DNA of 64,000 nucleotides from Heliocybe sulcata (lineage: Eukaryota > Basidiomycota > Agaricomycetes > Gloeophyllales > Gloeophyllaceae): contig ML213513.1 of NCBI GenBank assembly GCA_004369045.1, forward strand, positions 536,968-600,967, written 5' to 3'. Shown here piece by piece: positions 12,501-22,287 of the stretch. Each line of letters begins with the position of its first letter. Within the stretch, counting starts at the first letter, position 1. The translations under genes and the position numbers were made by a program. Under the pieces are notes generated by a model, which saw only the letters and a list, made by a program, of their open reading frames with translations, did not search any database and had not been told where the DNA came from.

Positions 12501-14051
12501 TACGGGATCGCAGCTTCATTCGGGTTCTTCATGATTCCCACTATGTTCATCCGCTTGTTTGCCCCGCCGGCTCTGCTCAGCGGTGTCATCACATCTGCAG
12601 TAATGCCCCCCAATATTGCCGCAAAATGCATTAGACTGACAGTCTTCTCGGTGTAGGTCACGATACCCTTGATTGTCGGATACTCCTGGATCGATGGACA
12701 CCTTCCAACGTATGGAAATCCAGGTGTTGGGTGGTCAATAGCTTGGAGGCGGTGGGTTCTCGTGCTCATAGGTATCTACTTGCCTATCCTGCGTGCTTGG
12801 ATTATGCCTCATCGTTTCGCGGCCCACATCAAGGTTCTGCTGCATCCTTCATCATGATGATGCTACCGCCCAAGTCTGGCCGGAAAGCCGTGCGGCTTCG
12901 GAATGCTACTACGATCAGGCGTCTTGGAAACCTCTACAGTCTCCTCATATCCCGATGGATAGAGAGCACCAACTCGGCTGAGAATGCATCTGAGGGCTGG
13001 CAGGCTTTCTTCCGAGCGGATCTGGTGAATATCGCAGAGCAACTGCAGGCCCTGAAGGGGATGACGGCCATTGCGAAATGGGAGGGGAGTATTCGCGGAA
13101 AATGGCCTTTCGAGGAGTACGATCGCTTGGTCGATGTGCAGATTCAGATGCTGGGTAATTTGGCACAGGTATATCGTGCGGACTGTCGAGGTGGCGTTCT
13201 GATTCACTAATGTGTGCTGTCCAGCTGGCAGGCGCCGTCGTACATATGAACGAGGAGTGGCGATTGGCCCTTCTGCACCGCACTCGTGTGCTCAATCCAA
13301 ATTTCGTGGGTTCTTATTAGGAATATGATGCTCCATAGTTGCTGAATAGTCCTCACAGATTACTGATGTTATGTCGCTATTCTCCCATGTCTCACAATCG
13401 CTGCGGACGGCTGAGCCATTGCATGATGTCCTCCCGCAATCCTTGCTCGAGCGGCTGACGTATCACCATCGTCGAAGGACGAGGATGTCGGGAACGATGT
13501 CGGACGTGCCTTCACTTGAGCAGCTTGAATCCTTGGATTATATGATCTATGCAAATGGGATGACTGCTGTATTGGAGCTTATCACAGTTCGTACCAGGGC
13601 CGTATATGCGACCAGGATTAGATTGATGGTGCATCCATAGGGCTTGGACGAGTTGCACGCGATTACCAGACGACTGTGCGGTGAAGTGTCATTGAAGGGC
13701 TTTGACGAATGGAGGAGCGAATATATGCGCCGGATGGTATAGAGTATACTGGTGTCGTAATTTTGAAACCTATACTATATATACCCTTTATAATTATCAC
13801 AGCTCGACGACGCCCTCGACAGTTACGCCTTGTCAGTGAAGAAAGGTGTTACCAGGATCGACTTGGCCACTACGGCAAGTTACTGCTGGCTGGCCAACGC
13901 GGGGAACCATTCGTGGCTATTCCTTGCGAGCATCTCGCTCAAGCACATGCGCATGCCGTTCTTACCTGTGAATGCCCCCGAATCCGCGTCATCGGAACAG
14001 CTCCAACCGTCCAGGCTCCTTGCACTCGCATGTCGTGTTCAGTGTCTCTGA
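9518..14051 (+). CDS. ER-transporter-like membrane protein (PF10337 N-domain, DUF2421 C-region)
   Basis: About 20 exons and about 1,150 residues. Early exons are 9518-9669, 9727-9793, 9861-9985, 10043-10114, 10171-10294, 10361-10736, 10794-10901 and 10990-11829. The last is 13803-14051. The first half has six hydrophobic spans (CWLASWLAFVLLLPNKS, LMLPPNMPVQ, LYVGLLLGWAFGAAA, GAFLGVGTFLLSL, FTSIFATIAID) typical of the putative ER transporter N-domain. A long charged cytosolic middle follows. A second membrane bundle (FTRLIGTFIGLIFGLLVW, GNPYGIAASFGFF) and a soluble DUF2421-like region complete it. The family is related to FUSC/ArAE efflux proteins and to brefeldin A sensitivity proteins. Substrate is unknown. 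The intron after 11829 would be only 30-36 nt, so that junction is uncertain. Confidence 0.82.
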
Positions 14052-14510
14052 CCTGCTTCGGAAAGCTCTACCAAGTACCCTTCATCTGGCATTTGTCGGA
14101 CAGCTTCAGCAGTCTGTCTATACCGGCTGTCGCGCCAAAAACCCCGCCGGAGATGTAGGCCGCATCTGCTTTCTCCCCATCGTGAGCGTTAATCCTGGTT
14201 CGAGATCGCACGAGTCCATTTGATACGCGTCGACTTTCATCCCATATCCGATCAATAGTATGAGGCGTGTTGCTCGCCCGTTTGTATTCATTAAGGCGGG
14301 CGGGCGTCGATTACTTGAAGTCATATTAGCAACTTTGGGCTGTGAATCCGGTGTAACTCTTTCCACAACTGTCTTAACCGCCTGTACATCGGCACGCATA
14401 TATTCAAACTTTTCCCATCATCTAAGGCTCTCCATCACCGACCAAACGTTATCACAATCTACATCTCCGGATATGCAGTCCGCAAAGCTGTCGTCGCCTG
14501 ATCAGACTGA
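14052..14510. other. intergenic, 459 nt
   Basis: This is the convergent flank between the large membrane protein gene and the minus-strand micro-peptide gene. A perfect 8+8 inverted repeat (CCTGATCA, gac, TGATCAGG) at about 14498-14516 overlaps the peptide stop codon. Confidence 0.4.
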
Positions 14511-14767
14511 TCAGGCCGTGCAGGGATCGCATCCTTTCAGCTCCACTTCGATTACGGGATCCTGATGTTAGATGCGAAACCGGATCCGGACGAAGCTCGA
14601 TCTCACCTGAGGGAGCAGGTTCCCTCGCTGCTACACGGGTGTACTTGAACTAACTCAACACTATCAGAAGTGTTCCACGATACAGGAACATCTAGACTCA
14701 CTGCGGGTTTGGCGTGGACGACGCCGAAGAGGACAGCAGCAATCGCAATAAGGCTGGTGAAGCGCAT
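14511..14767 (-). CDS. micro-peptide 1: secreted peptide with C-terminal Cys pair
   Basis: Three tiny exons, 14767-14702 (66 nt), 14630-14607 (24 nt) and 14561-14511 (51 nt), join in phase to 46 residues. Exon 1 codes for exactly 22 residues, a textbook signal peptide (MRFTSLIAIAAVLFGVVHA, then KPA). Exon 2 is a short pro-segment (QRGNLLPQ) and exon 3 ends in GCDPCTA. Donors are GTGAGT and GTGAGA. The second acceptor has a CTAAC branch site. A TATAAAC lies at 14826-14820, about 53 nt upstream of the ATG. The exon layout matches the peptide genes at 22.2, 23.8 and 24.9 kb, so I treat them as one family. Only two Cys are present. No known family was recognised. Confidence 0.6.
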
Positions 14768-16197
14768 GGTGAAGAGTGTCTGGTCTTTGCGGGATGGCGT
14801 TGTCCTGAGACGAGACCGGGTTTATATCCTATTATTTCAAGGCACGCAAGAGATGACTGATAGTGACATGGCTCACCTATATAGGTGCTAAAAACAGACG
14901 AGTGAGCAGGTCTCTGACAGTTGCGGAGAGACATATGCCCCGGCATGTCAAGGAACCTGTGGTGGTAGGCTTGCTAGGACCTGACCGTGGCTATATTGCT
15001 CTGCGTCTGCGTGCCTCTCTATGACCAGTCGAGTTCAGTGTAGACGACAACATGACCACATAGTCTGAACGCTCCCGCAGAGCAATCATTATTATCTGCG
15101 AGGATCTTCTACCGGAGGTTCGCGATATCTCCTGAGGCCTGAGGTGCTGAACTCGATATCGTTGCTGTACCCGAGAAATGGCTTGCGAAACTTCGCATCA
15201 CACACGGCTGGCAGACGGTGGTGTCTCCGATGAGCTCGGCGCTTGTGCAGCACACCGAACAACCTCTGCAGCTCGGCATGAGAACGATAAGACACGGGCT
15301 GCCATGGTTTAGTGCGATTCACGGGCATTCTTGCTCCCCAATTAACGTCAGGGGGTGGTGGTACAGTCTGGTGCCGCCATTGCCGTCTGGCAGCTGTGGC
15401 ACTGGAGCTCGCGCTCGATGTCAACCGTTTGGACTTTCGCATCGTTATTAGTCCTAACAGAGTCACCGCGTGGACATGCCATTGTTCATATCATCGTAAG
15501 TTCCAGTAACAAATCGACAGCTTACTTTGCAAGTCGTGCCGAGCTGCTTCCCGAACAGAGCAGGCCCTCAGGGCAATAGACGATGCTCGCGTACTACCTT
15601 GCGGAGATAGGCACAAGCCACGAGACCTGCCGCGTTGCGTACCGGATGTGCCTAGTACTGGGCACGTAGGGTGGTTACTCGATGTAAGTCGCGGCCTATT
15701 GCGTGTGCGGGAGTCAGGCCTCCTATCGTTCGTCCCCGTCAAGGTTAGTTGACTAGTTATTACGGTCCTCGTTGATGGGTATCTGTCTAGACTTCACGGC
15801 ATGATCAGGAAGGCCGCCCAGCAAGTGTAGAACAAGACTGCAACTCACAGCCATGAACATGTCAAGCCTCGATGCAGACTATACACTGCAGTCTGCAGTA
15901 TTAAACTGTTCTGTATCGGCAGGCCCACACATAGTACGTGCGTATATATTCCACCACGATAGATGTCAGGAGCTCCCCGTAAAGGCTGCCAGAAGGAATA
16001 TGTATTTATGTCCGTCCAGGACTCCTGGCCAGGATTCGCGAGAGGCGGCGTCGATCTGGTCGTGGGAATGATGAGCTAAGGCAGGAATGGGACGGCCGTG
16101 ATTGGACCCCAGGTTGCTGCCGGAACCCGAATTCACGCGACAAGGACCTCACTCATCCCTTTCCCGCCTCCGCCGTCGTTCTCTCGCTCGTTCCCCA
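14768..16197. other. gene-poor stretch, 1.4 kb
   Basis: No supported gene. A palindromic CCTGAGGCCTGAGG lies at 15131-15144, the reverse of the motif seen at 8.1, 19.8 and 22.5 kb. A minus-strand frame near 15283 is Cys-rich but lacks a signal exon. The last part is the SDHB promoter. Confidence 0.4.
14820..14826 (-). promoter_or_regulatory. TATA box of micro-peptide 1
   Basis: TATAAAC reading toward the micro-peptide 1 start, about 53 nt from the ATG. This spacing resembles the TATA element of the peptide gene at 24.9 kb. Confidence 0.4.
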
Positions 16198-17234
16198 ATG
16201 CAGTCTCTAGCCAGGTCAGCGCTGCGCCCGGCCTTGAGGGCACGCTCTTTTGCCACGTCCGCTGCCAGGGCGCAGGCGGCGGCGGTGGAGAAGCAGCCTC
16301 TCATGAAGGAGTTCAAGATCTACCGCTGGGTACGTGGAATGTAGAGCATGTTTGTGGGACAGGAGGTGACCCAGGGGTACTTGATGTAGAACCCAGATGA
16401 GCCAGAGAAGAAGCCGACATTGCAGTCTTACACTATCGACCTAAACCAGTGCGGTCCTATGGTGGGTAATATTACTGTCTGTCGGAGAATTTGTCTCAAG
16501 CCTTTCCCCAGATCCTCGACGCTCTCATCAAGATCAAGAACGAGGTCGATCCAACACTGACTTTCCGCCGTTCTTGCAGAGAGGGTATCTGTGGCTCCTG
16601 CGCCATGAACATCGACGGACAGAACACTCTCGCCTGTCTCTGCCGAATCGACCGCAATGCAGGCAAGAACAGCAAGATCTACCCCCTCCCCCACATGTAC
16701 ATCGTCAAGGACCTCGTCCCTGACCTTACGCTCTTCTACAAGCAGTACAAGTCCATTGAGCCGTACTTGAAGAACGACAACCCGCCTGAGAAGGGCGAGT
16801 TCCTTCAGAGCCAGGAGGACCGCAGAAAGCTTGACGGCATGTACGAGTGCATTCTGTGTGCGTGCTGCTCGACGAGTTGCCCGAGTTATTGGTGGAACCA
16901 GGATGAGTACCTTGGTCCGGCTACGTTGATGGCTGCGTACCGGTGGATAGCAGACTCTCGGGTATGTCGGGTCTTCAACATTCATCTATCTGTAGCAATG
17001 CTAACTTCACTGTCTGTCAGGATGCCTACGCTGCAGAGCGTAAGGAGCATCTCCAGAACGAGCTGAGCATGTACCGTTGCCATACCATCTTCAACTGTAC
17101 GTCTCCTACTTTGTTGATCCCAGGACCCCTTTACTCAGACATTATACTGCTTATTAGGCGCACGAACGTGCCCTAAGGGTCTTAACCCGGCCGCCGCCAT
17201 TGCCAAGATCAAGCTGGAGCTCGCTGCTGACTAG
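16198..17234 (+). CDS. SDH2: succinate dehydrogenase iron-sulfur subunit, mitochondrial
   Basis: This is complex II subunit B, which passes electrons from the FAD subunit to ubiquinone in the inner mitochondrial membrane. Exons 16198-16329, 16390-16461, 16512-16961, 17021-17096 and 17158-17234 give 268 residues. The Arg-rich N-terminus ([18 protein letters not shown]) is a mitochondrial presequence. The [2Fe-2S] site is CREGICGSC with a later LAC. The [4Fe-4S] site is [12 protein letters not shown]. The [3Fe-4S] site is built across the last intron, with CHTIFNC and [10 protein letters not shown]. Length and ligands are all as expected. The odd feature is only that exon 5 begins inside the cluster-ligand region. 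Confidence 0.96.
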
Positions 17235-18052
17235 ATCACTCGAGATAGTTCACAGGGAACGGGATCACGGCGATGTGCAGTGTATGTACAGGTTCGGGAC
17301 TGTACATGGTGTAGGTTGTGCGTTCACAGGTATATATGCGTTTCTCCGCGCAGCGTTCCTGAGTTGGAATTGCTGTATCGCTGTGTTCGTCCAATGGACA
17401 AGCTGCATCTTGAGCTTGCATTGCGAGAGACGGACGATGGGATGCGGTATGCGACTATGATGGTGGTTGTCAGCAATGCCGGTACATGTGAGTATCCTAT
17501 GAATGTATTCGGAGGCCACATTTGCAGTGCGGCTGCCCTGCACACCAGGACGGTAGGAGTGCGAGTGGTTCGTTTCTCTGGTACGTAGGTCCCTGGGTCA
17601 CGTCGTGGCGATACACACTGATGTTGCTATGTATGCGGATGTGGTTGCGGAGTGCTTTCCGTTGACCTTGGCATTTCGCGGTATTCTTGTGCTTTGGCGC
17701 TGTGGCAGCGCTCAATCGCCGGACGATCTGATATAGACGCTGGGTGGCGCTTGCCATTCGCATGATCTTGACAAGCGCCCATTGACATGAGCATTCGGCT
17801 GCGGTTTGCGGTGTCTGCGCGCTGGGCGGCCAAGCAGATATGGCAGGTAGAGTCATAATAGAGCATAGCCCTGCTATTGGAGTGCTCACTGCCACTGCTT
17901 GGCTGGTATTGCATTGCAAGCGCCGCATTGCCACGCGTTTGGAAGAGTCAGAGCGGAGCTCGTCCACACGAGCCGCCCTTTATAAACACACTTTCCAGAG
18001 CTTTACCGTTGTGCGAGGCCCGCCTGTCTGCGCCGTCTAGTCCGCGAGCGCT
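17235..18052. other. intergenic with BCS1-like promoter
   Basis: No supported gene in about 820 nt. The frames on both strands here are long but have no recognisable domain. A TATAAA is at 17981-17986. Confidence 0.45.
17981..17986 (+). promoter_or_regulatory. TATA box of the BCS1-like gene
   Basis: TATAAA about 67 nt upstream of the ATG at 18053, at a usual fungal distance for a TATA element of a short-leader gene. Confidence 0.45.
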
Positions 18053-19630
18053 ATGAGCGTCGTGTCTAACTCAACAGTCGCTTCGACCTCTTCGTTCATA
18101 CCAGATCTGTCATCTTTGAATTACCTATCCATCTCATATTTCGCTCAGTATGCCTTCATAGCCCTAGGCGCCCTTCTTTATCCCCTCCAGCAGAACTTTC
18201 AAATAATCACAGACCGCATCAACTCGTTCTTCTTCATCACCGCGGCGTTCCGCGAAAATGACGCCGCGTACATCTGGGTGATGCACTGGCTGTCCAAGCA
18301 GCCGGTCCTGCAGAATGCACGCAATGTTGAGGTGACCACTGGCGGGTTCATTGGAAGCGGCGGCCTCGCTTCGTTCAGGACCAACGACGACCCCGGGCCA
18401 TCGACGAAAGACAAATGGCACAGGTTGGCATATGTGCCGTGCCTCTCTAGACCCATAACGTTCTGGTACCGCGGTCGGTGGATTTACGCAGTTCGGGTAA
18501 ACGGAGAGAAGACGGGGTTCTGGGGAGAGACTGGGTTGCTCCTCAGTATCCTCACCTTTGACAACTCGGTCCTTGCGTCCCTGCTTCAAGAGGCCAAAGA
18601 CGCTTACATTGCCTACCAGGATCTGCAGATGTCCGTCTACGCGTCTGACCCTATGGACCGCTGGCGGCAGGTGGCGGCCTGTTCCAAGCGCCCACTGCAG
18701 TCGATCATTCTTGACCCGGGTGTGAAAGAGGATCTGCTGAAAGACGCGCGGGAGTTCTTGCGCAGCCGCGAATGGTACCGGAGGAGGGGTATACCCTACC
18801 GTCGGGGCTACTTGCTGTATGGTCCGCCTGGTACGGGAAAGACGAGTGTCATACAGAGTCTTGCGGGGGAGTTGGGTTTGGATGTGTATATTGTGACGCT
18901 GAGCCGGAGAGGGATGGACGATGCAGGCTTGGCCCAGCTCATATCGGACCTCCCTCCAAAGTGCGTCGCTATCATGGAAGACATTGATGCCGCGCTGGTC
19001 CATAACATTAACCGGAAGAAGTCAACTGGAGAAAAGGACGGTAGCGATCAGGCAGAGGATGAATCGCCTGTGCCGAGGCAGTCGCAGAGAGGGGAGTATG
19101 AGAGACCTTCTGGGGTCACGCTAAGTGGGTTGCTTAATGCAATAGACGGCGTGGGAGCTCAGGAAGGGCGGCTGTTATTCGCTACCACGAACAAATACGA
19201 TGCGTTGGACACAGCGCTGCGACGACCTGGCAGGATGGACAAGCATGTGCGGTTCAAATTAACAAGCCGCTATCAGGCGAAGGAGCTCTTCTGCAGGTTC
19301 TACGAGCCGGCCGAGCTTCCAGACACGGAGAAGAAGGGAGAGACACCTGTGGTTCTGGTAGAACAGGACGTCAACGGGCCAGGGGAGAAGTACCGCGCGG
19401 TAGACCCAGATGATGCTATCCCCCATGTTGCCGCCGATCTGGAAGTTTTGGCATCGCGGTTTGCAGAAGCGATACCGGATAGGAAGCTCTCTATGGCCAG
19501 CCTTCAAGGGTATCTGATGGGGTACAAGACTAGTCCTCAGGATGCGGTCGAGCAAGCTGCAAGTTGGGCTGAGCGGGAAGGCAGGCCAGACGAGGATGGT
19601 GGGAACATGAGAGAAGGGCAAGAAGGGTAG
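18053..19630 (+). CDS. BCS1-like AAA ATPase
   Basis: An intronless reading frame of 525 residues. Residues about 28-55 (YFAQYAFIALGALLYPLQ) form the single N-terminal membrane helix seen in BCS1. A BCS1 N-domain follows (LSKQP, then WYRRRGIPYRRGYLLYGPPG). The Walker A is GPPGTGKTS at about 257. Walker B is VAIMEDIDAA near 305, and the sensor/arginine region is FATTNKYDALD then RRPGRMD. Classical BCS1 inserts the Rieske protein into complex III. Agaricomycetes carry many divergent BCS1-like paralogs of unknown role. This one has a long acidic insert after Walker B and is probably such a paralog rather than the mitochondrial assembly factor. The lack of introns beside intron-rich neighbours is notable. 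Confidence 0.88.
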   Translation: MSVVSNSTVASTSSFIPDLSSLNYLSISYFAQYAFIALGALLYPLQQNFQIITDRINSFFFITAAFRENDAAYIWVMHWLSKQPVLQNARNVEVTTGGFIGSGGLASFRTNDDPGPSTKDKWHRLAYVPCLSRPITFWYRGRWIYAVRVNGEKTGFWGETGLLLSILTFDNSVLASLLQEAKDAYIAYQDLQMSVYASDPMDRWRQVAACSKRPLQSIILDPGVKEDLLKDAREFLRSREWYRRRGIPYRRGYLLYGPPGTGKTSVIQSLAGELGLDVYIVTLSRRGMDDAGLAQLISDLPPKCVAIMEDIDAALVHNINRKKSTGEKDGSDQAEDESPVPRQSQRGEYERPSGVTLSGLLNAIDGVGAQEGRLLFATTNKYDALDTALRRPGRMDKHVRFKLTSRYQAKELFCRFYEPAELPDTEKKGETPVVLVEQDVNGPGEKYRAVDPDDAIPHVAADLEVLASRFAEAIPDRKLSMASLQGYLMGYKTSPQDAVEQAASWAEREGRPDEDGGNMREGQEG

Positions 19631-20772
19631 GCAACTGTATGAGTTATTCGTTAAGGAATTCTTGTTTGGGTAGACATCCCTGCAATTGAGGTGGTGTTAG
19701 AGATGCAAACGTCTACAGATACCGGTCAGTGAGCGGGACGCAGCTGAATCAAGGACTAAACAAAGCATCAGCCTTCGCTGGCCCTCGGGATCAGGCCTCA
19801 GGCCTCAGGTCCAGTGGCCGTCTACACTACCCTGTTCCCTGTATGCTTGTTATCAGGACCCAGGTTGGCAAATGGCTGAGAGCGCTCGCTAGCGTACGTA
19901 GGCACGGAACGATAACTAGATCTTGAGCCGGACGATGCCGAACTACCTTCGTCTCGGGGCGTCGACTAAGGACTTCGTGGCCCAGTCGGTTCAGCTTTTG
20001 CACACTCACTTAGTCTGTTTCAAGAACTCTGAAGACCTTACTGGAGAATGCAGACGCATCAGATATTCAATATTCAGTCCTGGGGTGGCCGTTGTCCTGG
20101 GGATCATGCGGGCGCATACATCTGGCTACGGCTCTTTGCACCGGCACCTTTAGGTTGCGTTTCTTGATAGAGGCTCTTGTGGATAAACCTTACCTTGCAG
20201 TACGAGTTTGACTGAGGGGTCCGCGAGCAGGGACAACGGAGCGGAAAGCGCTATCGACGAGCACTGAAAAGGCACTGGCATATGCTCGACTTCGGAGGAA
20301 CACAGATTCGCCTCTTAGTGCACGTATATCCGGCTAGTCCCCTCCGCTGAGTGTCTCTGGGTTTGCATGCTCATCGGACCATCCATGTCTCGCTGGTCCC
20401 TGCTGAGTTCCTATCTTTACGTCTTGCTTAATGTGCCGCCGCCTGTGTACTTGCAAGCATGGTCGCGGCTAGCGGCTACATGCCTTTCCAGACGGTGCCA
20501 ACCTTTCCCTGGTGCGCTTGCTACCTGAACCCCATTCCACTGGCTCACATGATCGGCCTCGTTCCAGTTCACAACTTGGAAGTCTTGGATTGTGAAGCAT
20601 ATACTGGTCCGTTCCTTACAAGTCCTACAATGCTTACGGACTGCTGCCATTATTCTAGGGCTGAATCCAAGTCTAGACCACAATTGGCGGGTGCAAGAGC
20701 AGCTTCAGTCATGTCGGCTCTCATCATTCATCCGGTCGTCGTAGTTCCCCGCAGCATCTCATATCCACGACC
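19631..20772. other. gene-poor stretch, 1.1 kb
   Basis: No supported gene. A run of the motif, TCAGGCCTCAGGCCTCAGG, lies at 19791-19809. A possible hydrophobic start (MSRWSLLSSYLYVLL) near 20387 on the plus strand lacks a downstream partner exon. Confidence 0.4.
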
Positions 20773-21056
20773 TCAGGGACCGATGCACTTGGGCAGCCAA
20801 CAGCCGTCCGTGCCAGCGGTAGTAGAGAGCACTGCATTGGGTGTTAGCATCGGAACTCTTGACTTGGATCTTCACCGCAATATCTGGGCGGCTGAGCCAG
20901 AAGCCAGGGAGGGGGACGCCTTACGATCACGTCCCTCCTTCGGCTACAGATACAGTTCGCTCGACCAGTGAAGGCTTGTCTGCATCTCACCACGGGATTT
21001 GCGATTGCAACAGCGATGACGGAGCCAAGGACGAGGATTGCAGCGAAGGCACGCCT
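20773..21056 (-). pseudogene. micro-peptide family relic with lost start codon
   Basis: The segment 21056-20991 is exactly 66 nt, the family's first-exon length, and reads RAFAAILVLGSVIAVAIANP after its first codon. That first codon is AGG where the family has ATG, and the phase-0 donor GTGAGA follows. A second exon (20943-20876, PKEGRDRK and on) and a third (20831-20773) follow. The third holds a frame ending DGCWLPKCIGP and a stop, like the HCIG end of micro-peptide 5. However, the phase between exons 2 and 3 does not match that frame. I read it as a decayed paralog. A non-ATG start cannot be excluded. Confidence 0.5.
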
Positions 21057-22092
21057 ATCTTGGTTTAACTTATGGGTCTCTAGGCTGCATGGTACTAAAT
21101 GACTGCCATATATATGGCGGGTTCTGGTCTCCTCTTTGTTTTGAGCCGCATTCGACGGGAGAAGTTTCAGATTCTACATATCTACGGCACCACCTGCTGC
21201 GATTTCCTTGGGAGTCTATCACGATAGGACCCCTCTAGGCGTCCTTGTACCGTGGCCGGATGCTCCAGTTATCTCCTCTCTGGCCTATGCATGGATACCA
21301 AGGACTTGCTCCTATAAAGTATGGCGACAAGGCATGTTGGCGTTCCCTTCGTCGGACTGGGCTTGTTGATTCCATTCGAGGGTAACATTCACCTTGCGTC
21401 ATAGCTTCAACCTTCACTGCCTGATTATCGCATACGTGTTATCCATAACATGACAAGAATCGGACGAACTTGTGGGACACAGTTACCAATCGTCGCATGA
21501 AGCAAAGAAAGCTACCACCTGGCGGAGAAATGAATCGCCGTCCAGCTTTTATGATTCTTCCCGGGAGCTGTACACGCAGCGCTCTTGTCTATGGTTACAT
21601 TTTGAAGCCGGTTGCAGGACACCGAGAAGATGCTGTAACTCGAGGACGGTACGGCCCAGCTTGACCGTTTCTGCTGACTATCTATGGAACGACCCTGATT
21701 CTAAGCCTACTTGCACTAAGGATCTTCTTACTGCAAGCAATGACGCGCGATGCGACTTGGTCCGTACAGACCGTGGACTCGCAGTATTGTCATATATAAA
21801 ATGGTGGTTGTCCACGCCGTATACGCTCTCATCCTTGTATGCCCTTTATTTCGGCATAATGTTTGACAGACATTCTGACGCCGAGAACACAATTCAGGGT
21901 CACAAATTTATTCTGGGGTTCAACTAAGCCCGTTGTTTACAAACGTCTCCAGTTACTCCGGGTCTTGCACAGCGCTGCAACGCCAGTAATTCACTACTAT
22001 TCGTATGCCTGAGGTCAGTGTGGAGACCTGAGGAAGTATGGCCGCTACTCACGTCTGTCTTCCAAGACCGCTAGCGGGACTGCAGCATTGAC
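21057..22092. other. gene-poor stretch, 1.0 kb
   Basis: No supported gene. A short frame near 21800 (plus strand) begins MVVVHAVYALILVCPLF, which looks like a signal peptide, but no coding continuation was found. Confidence 0.4.
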
Positions 22093-22287
22093 TTATTCCT
22101 CAAGATAGCATCCGGGGCATACGCTGCACGGGTATGATGTGCATTGAGCTTCCTCGCTTGGCTGGAACAAGTCATAGTGAGTCTATGATACGGAACGCGA
22201 GTGACCCGGTATCGAACTCACAGTAGGAGTGGCCATAACGGCAGCTATATAGCAAGCAAGCATGAGAACAACGCTGAAGGCACGCAT
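22093..22287 (-). CDS. micro-peptide 3: secreted four-Cys peptide
   Basis: Two exons, 22287-22222 (66 nt) and 22161-22093 (69 nt), give 44 residues. Exon 1 again codes for exactly 22 residues (MRAFSVVLMLACYIAAVMA, then TPT) and ends in phase 0 before GTGAGT. The 60-nt intron has a CTATGAC branch region and a TTCCAG acceptor. Exon 2 starts PSEEAQ and gives Cys at spacing C-x4-C-x2-C-x2-C (TSYP, SV, PG between them), ending YLEE. Unlike its relatives it has no separate pro-segment exon. The mature part after signal cleavage would be about 24 residues. The function is unknown. An antimicrobial, signalling or effector role is only a guess. Confidence 0.6.

Noticed and set aside
13709-14158. Plus-strand frame MEERIYAPDG as a separate gene
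   Set aside because: The preceding exon and an intron ending at 13802 put the real frame in another phase (LDDALDSYALSVKKG), continuing the ER-transporter-like gene to 14051.
15110-15283. Minus-strand Cys-rich frame starting MPSCRGCSVCC
   Set aside because: It has no signal exon, no supporting splice sites and no paralog. The Cys content may be chance.
21800-21870. Plus-strand signal-like frame MVVVHAVYALILVCPLF
   Set aside because: It stops after a few codons and no donor gives a plausible second exon. It does not have the family's 66-nt exon.
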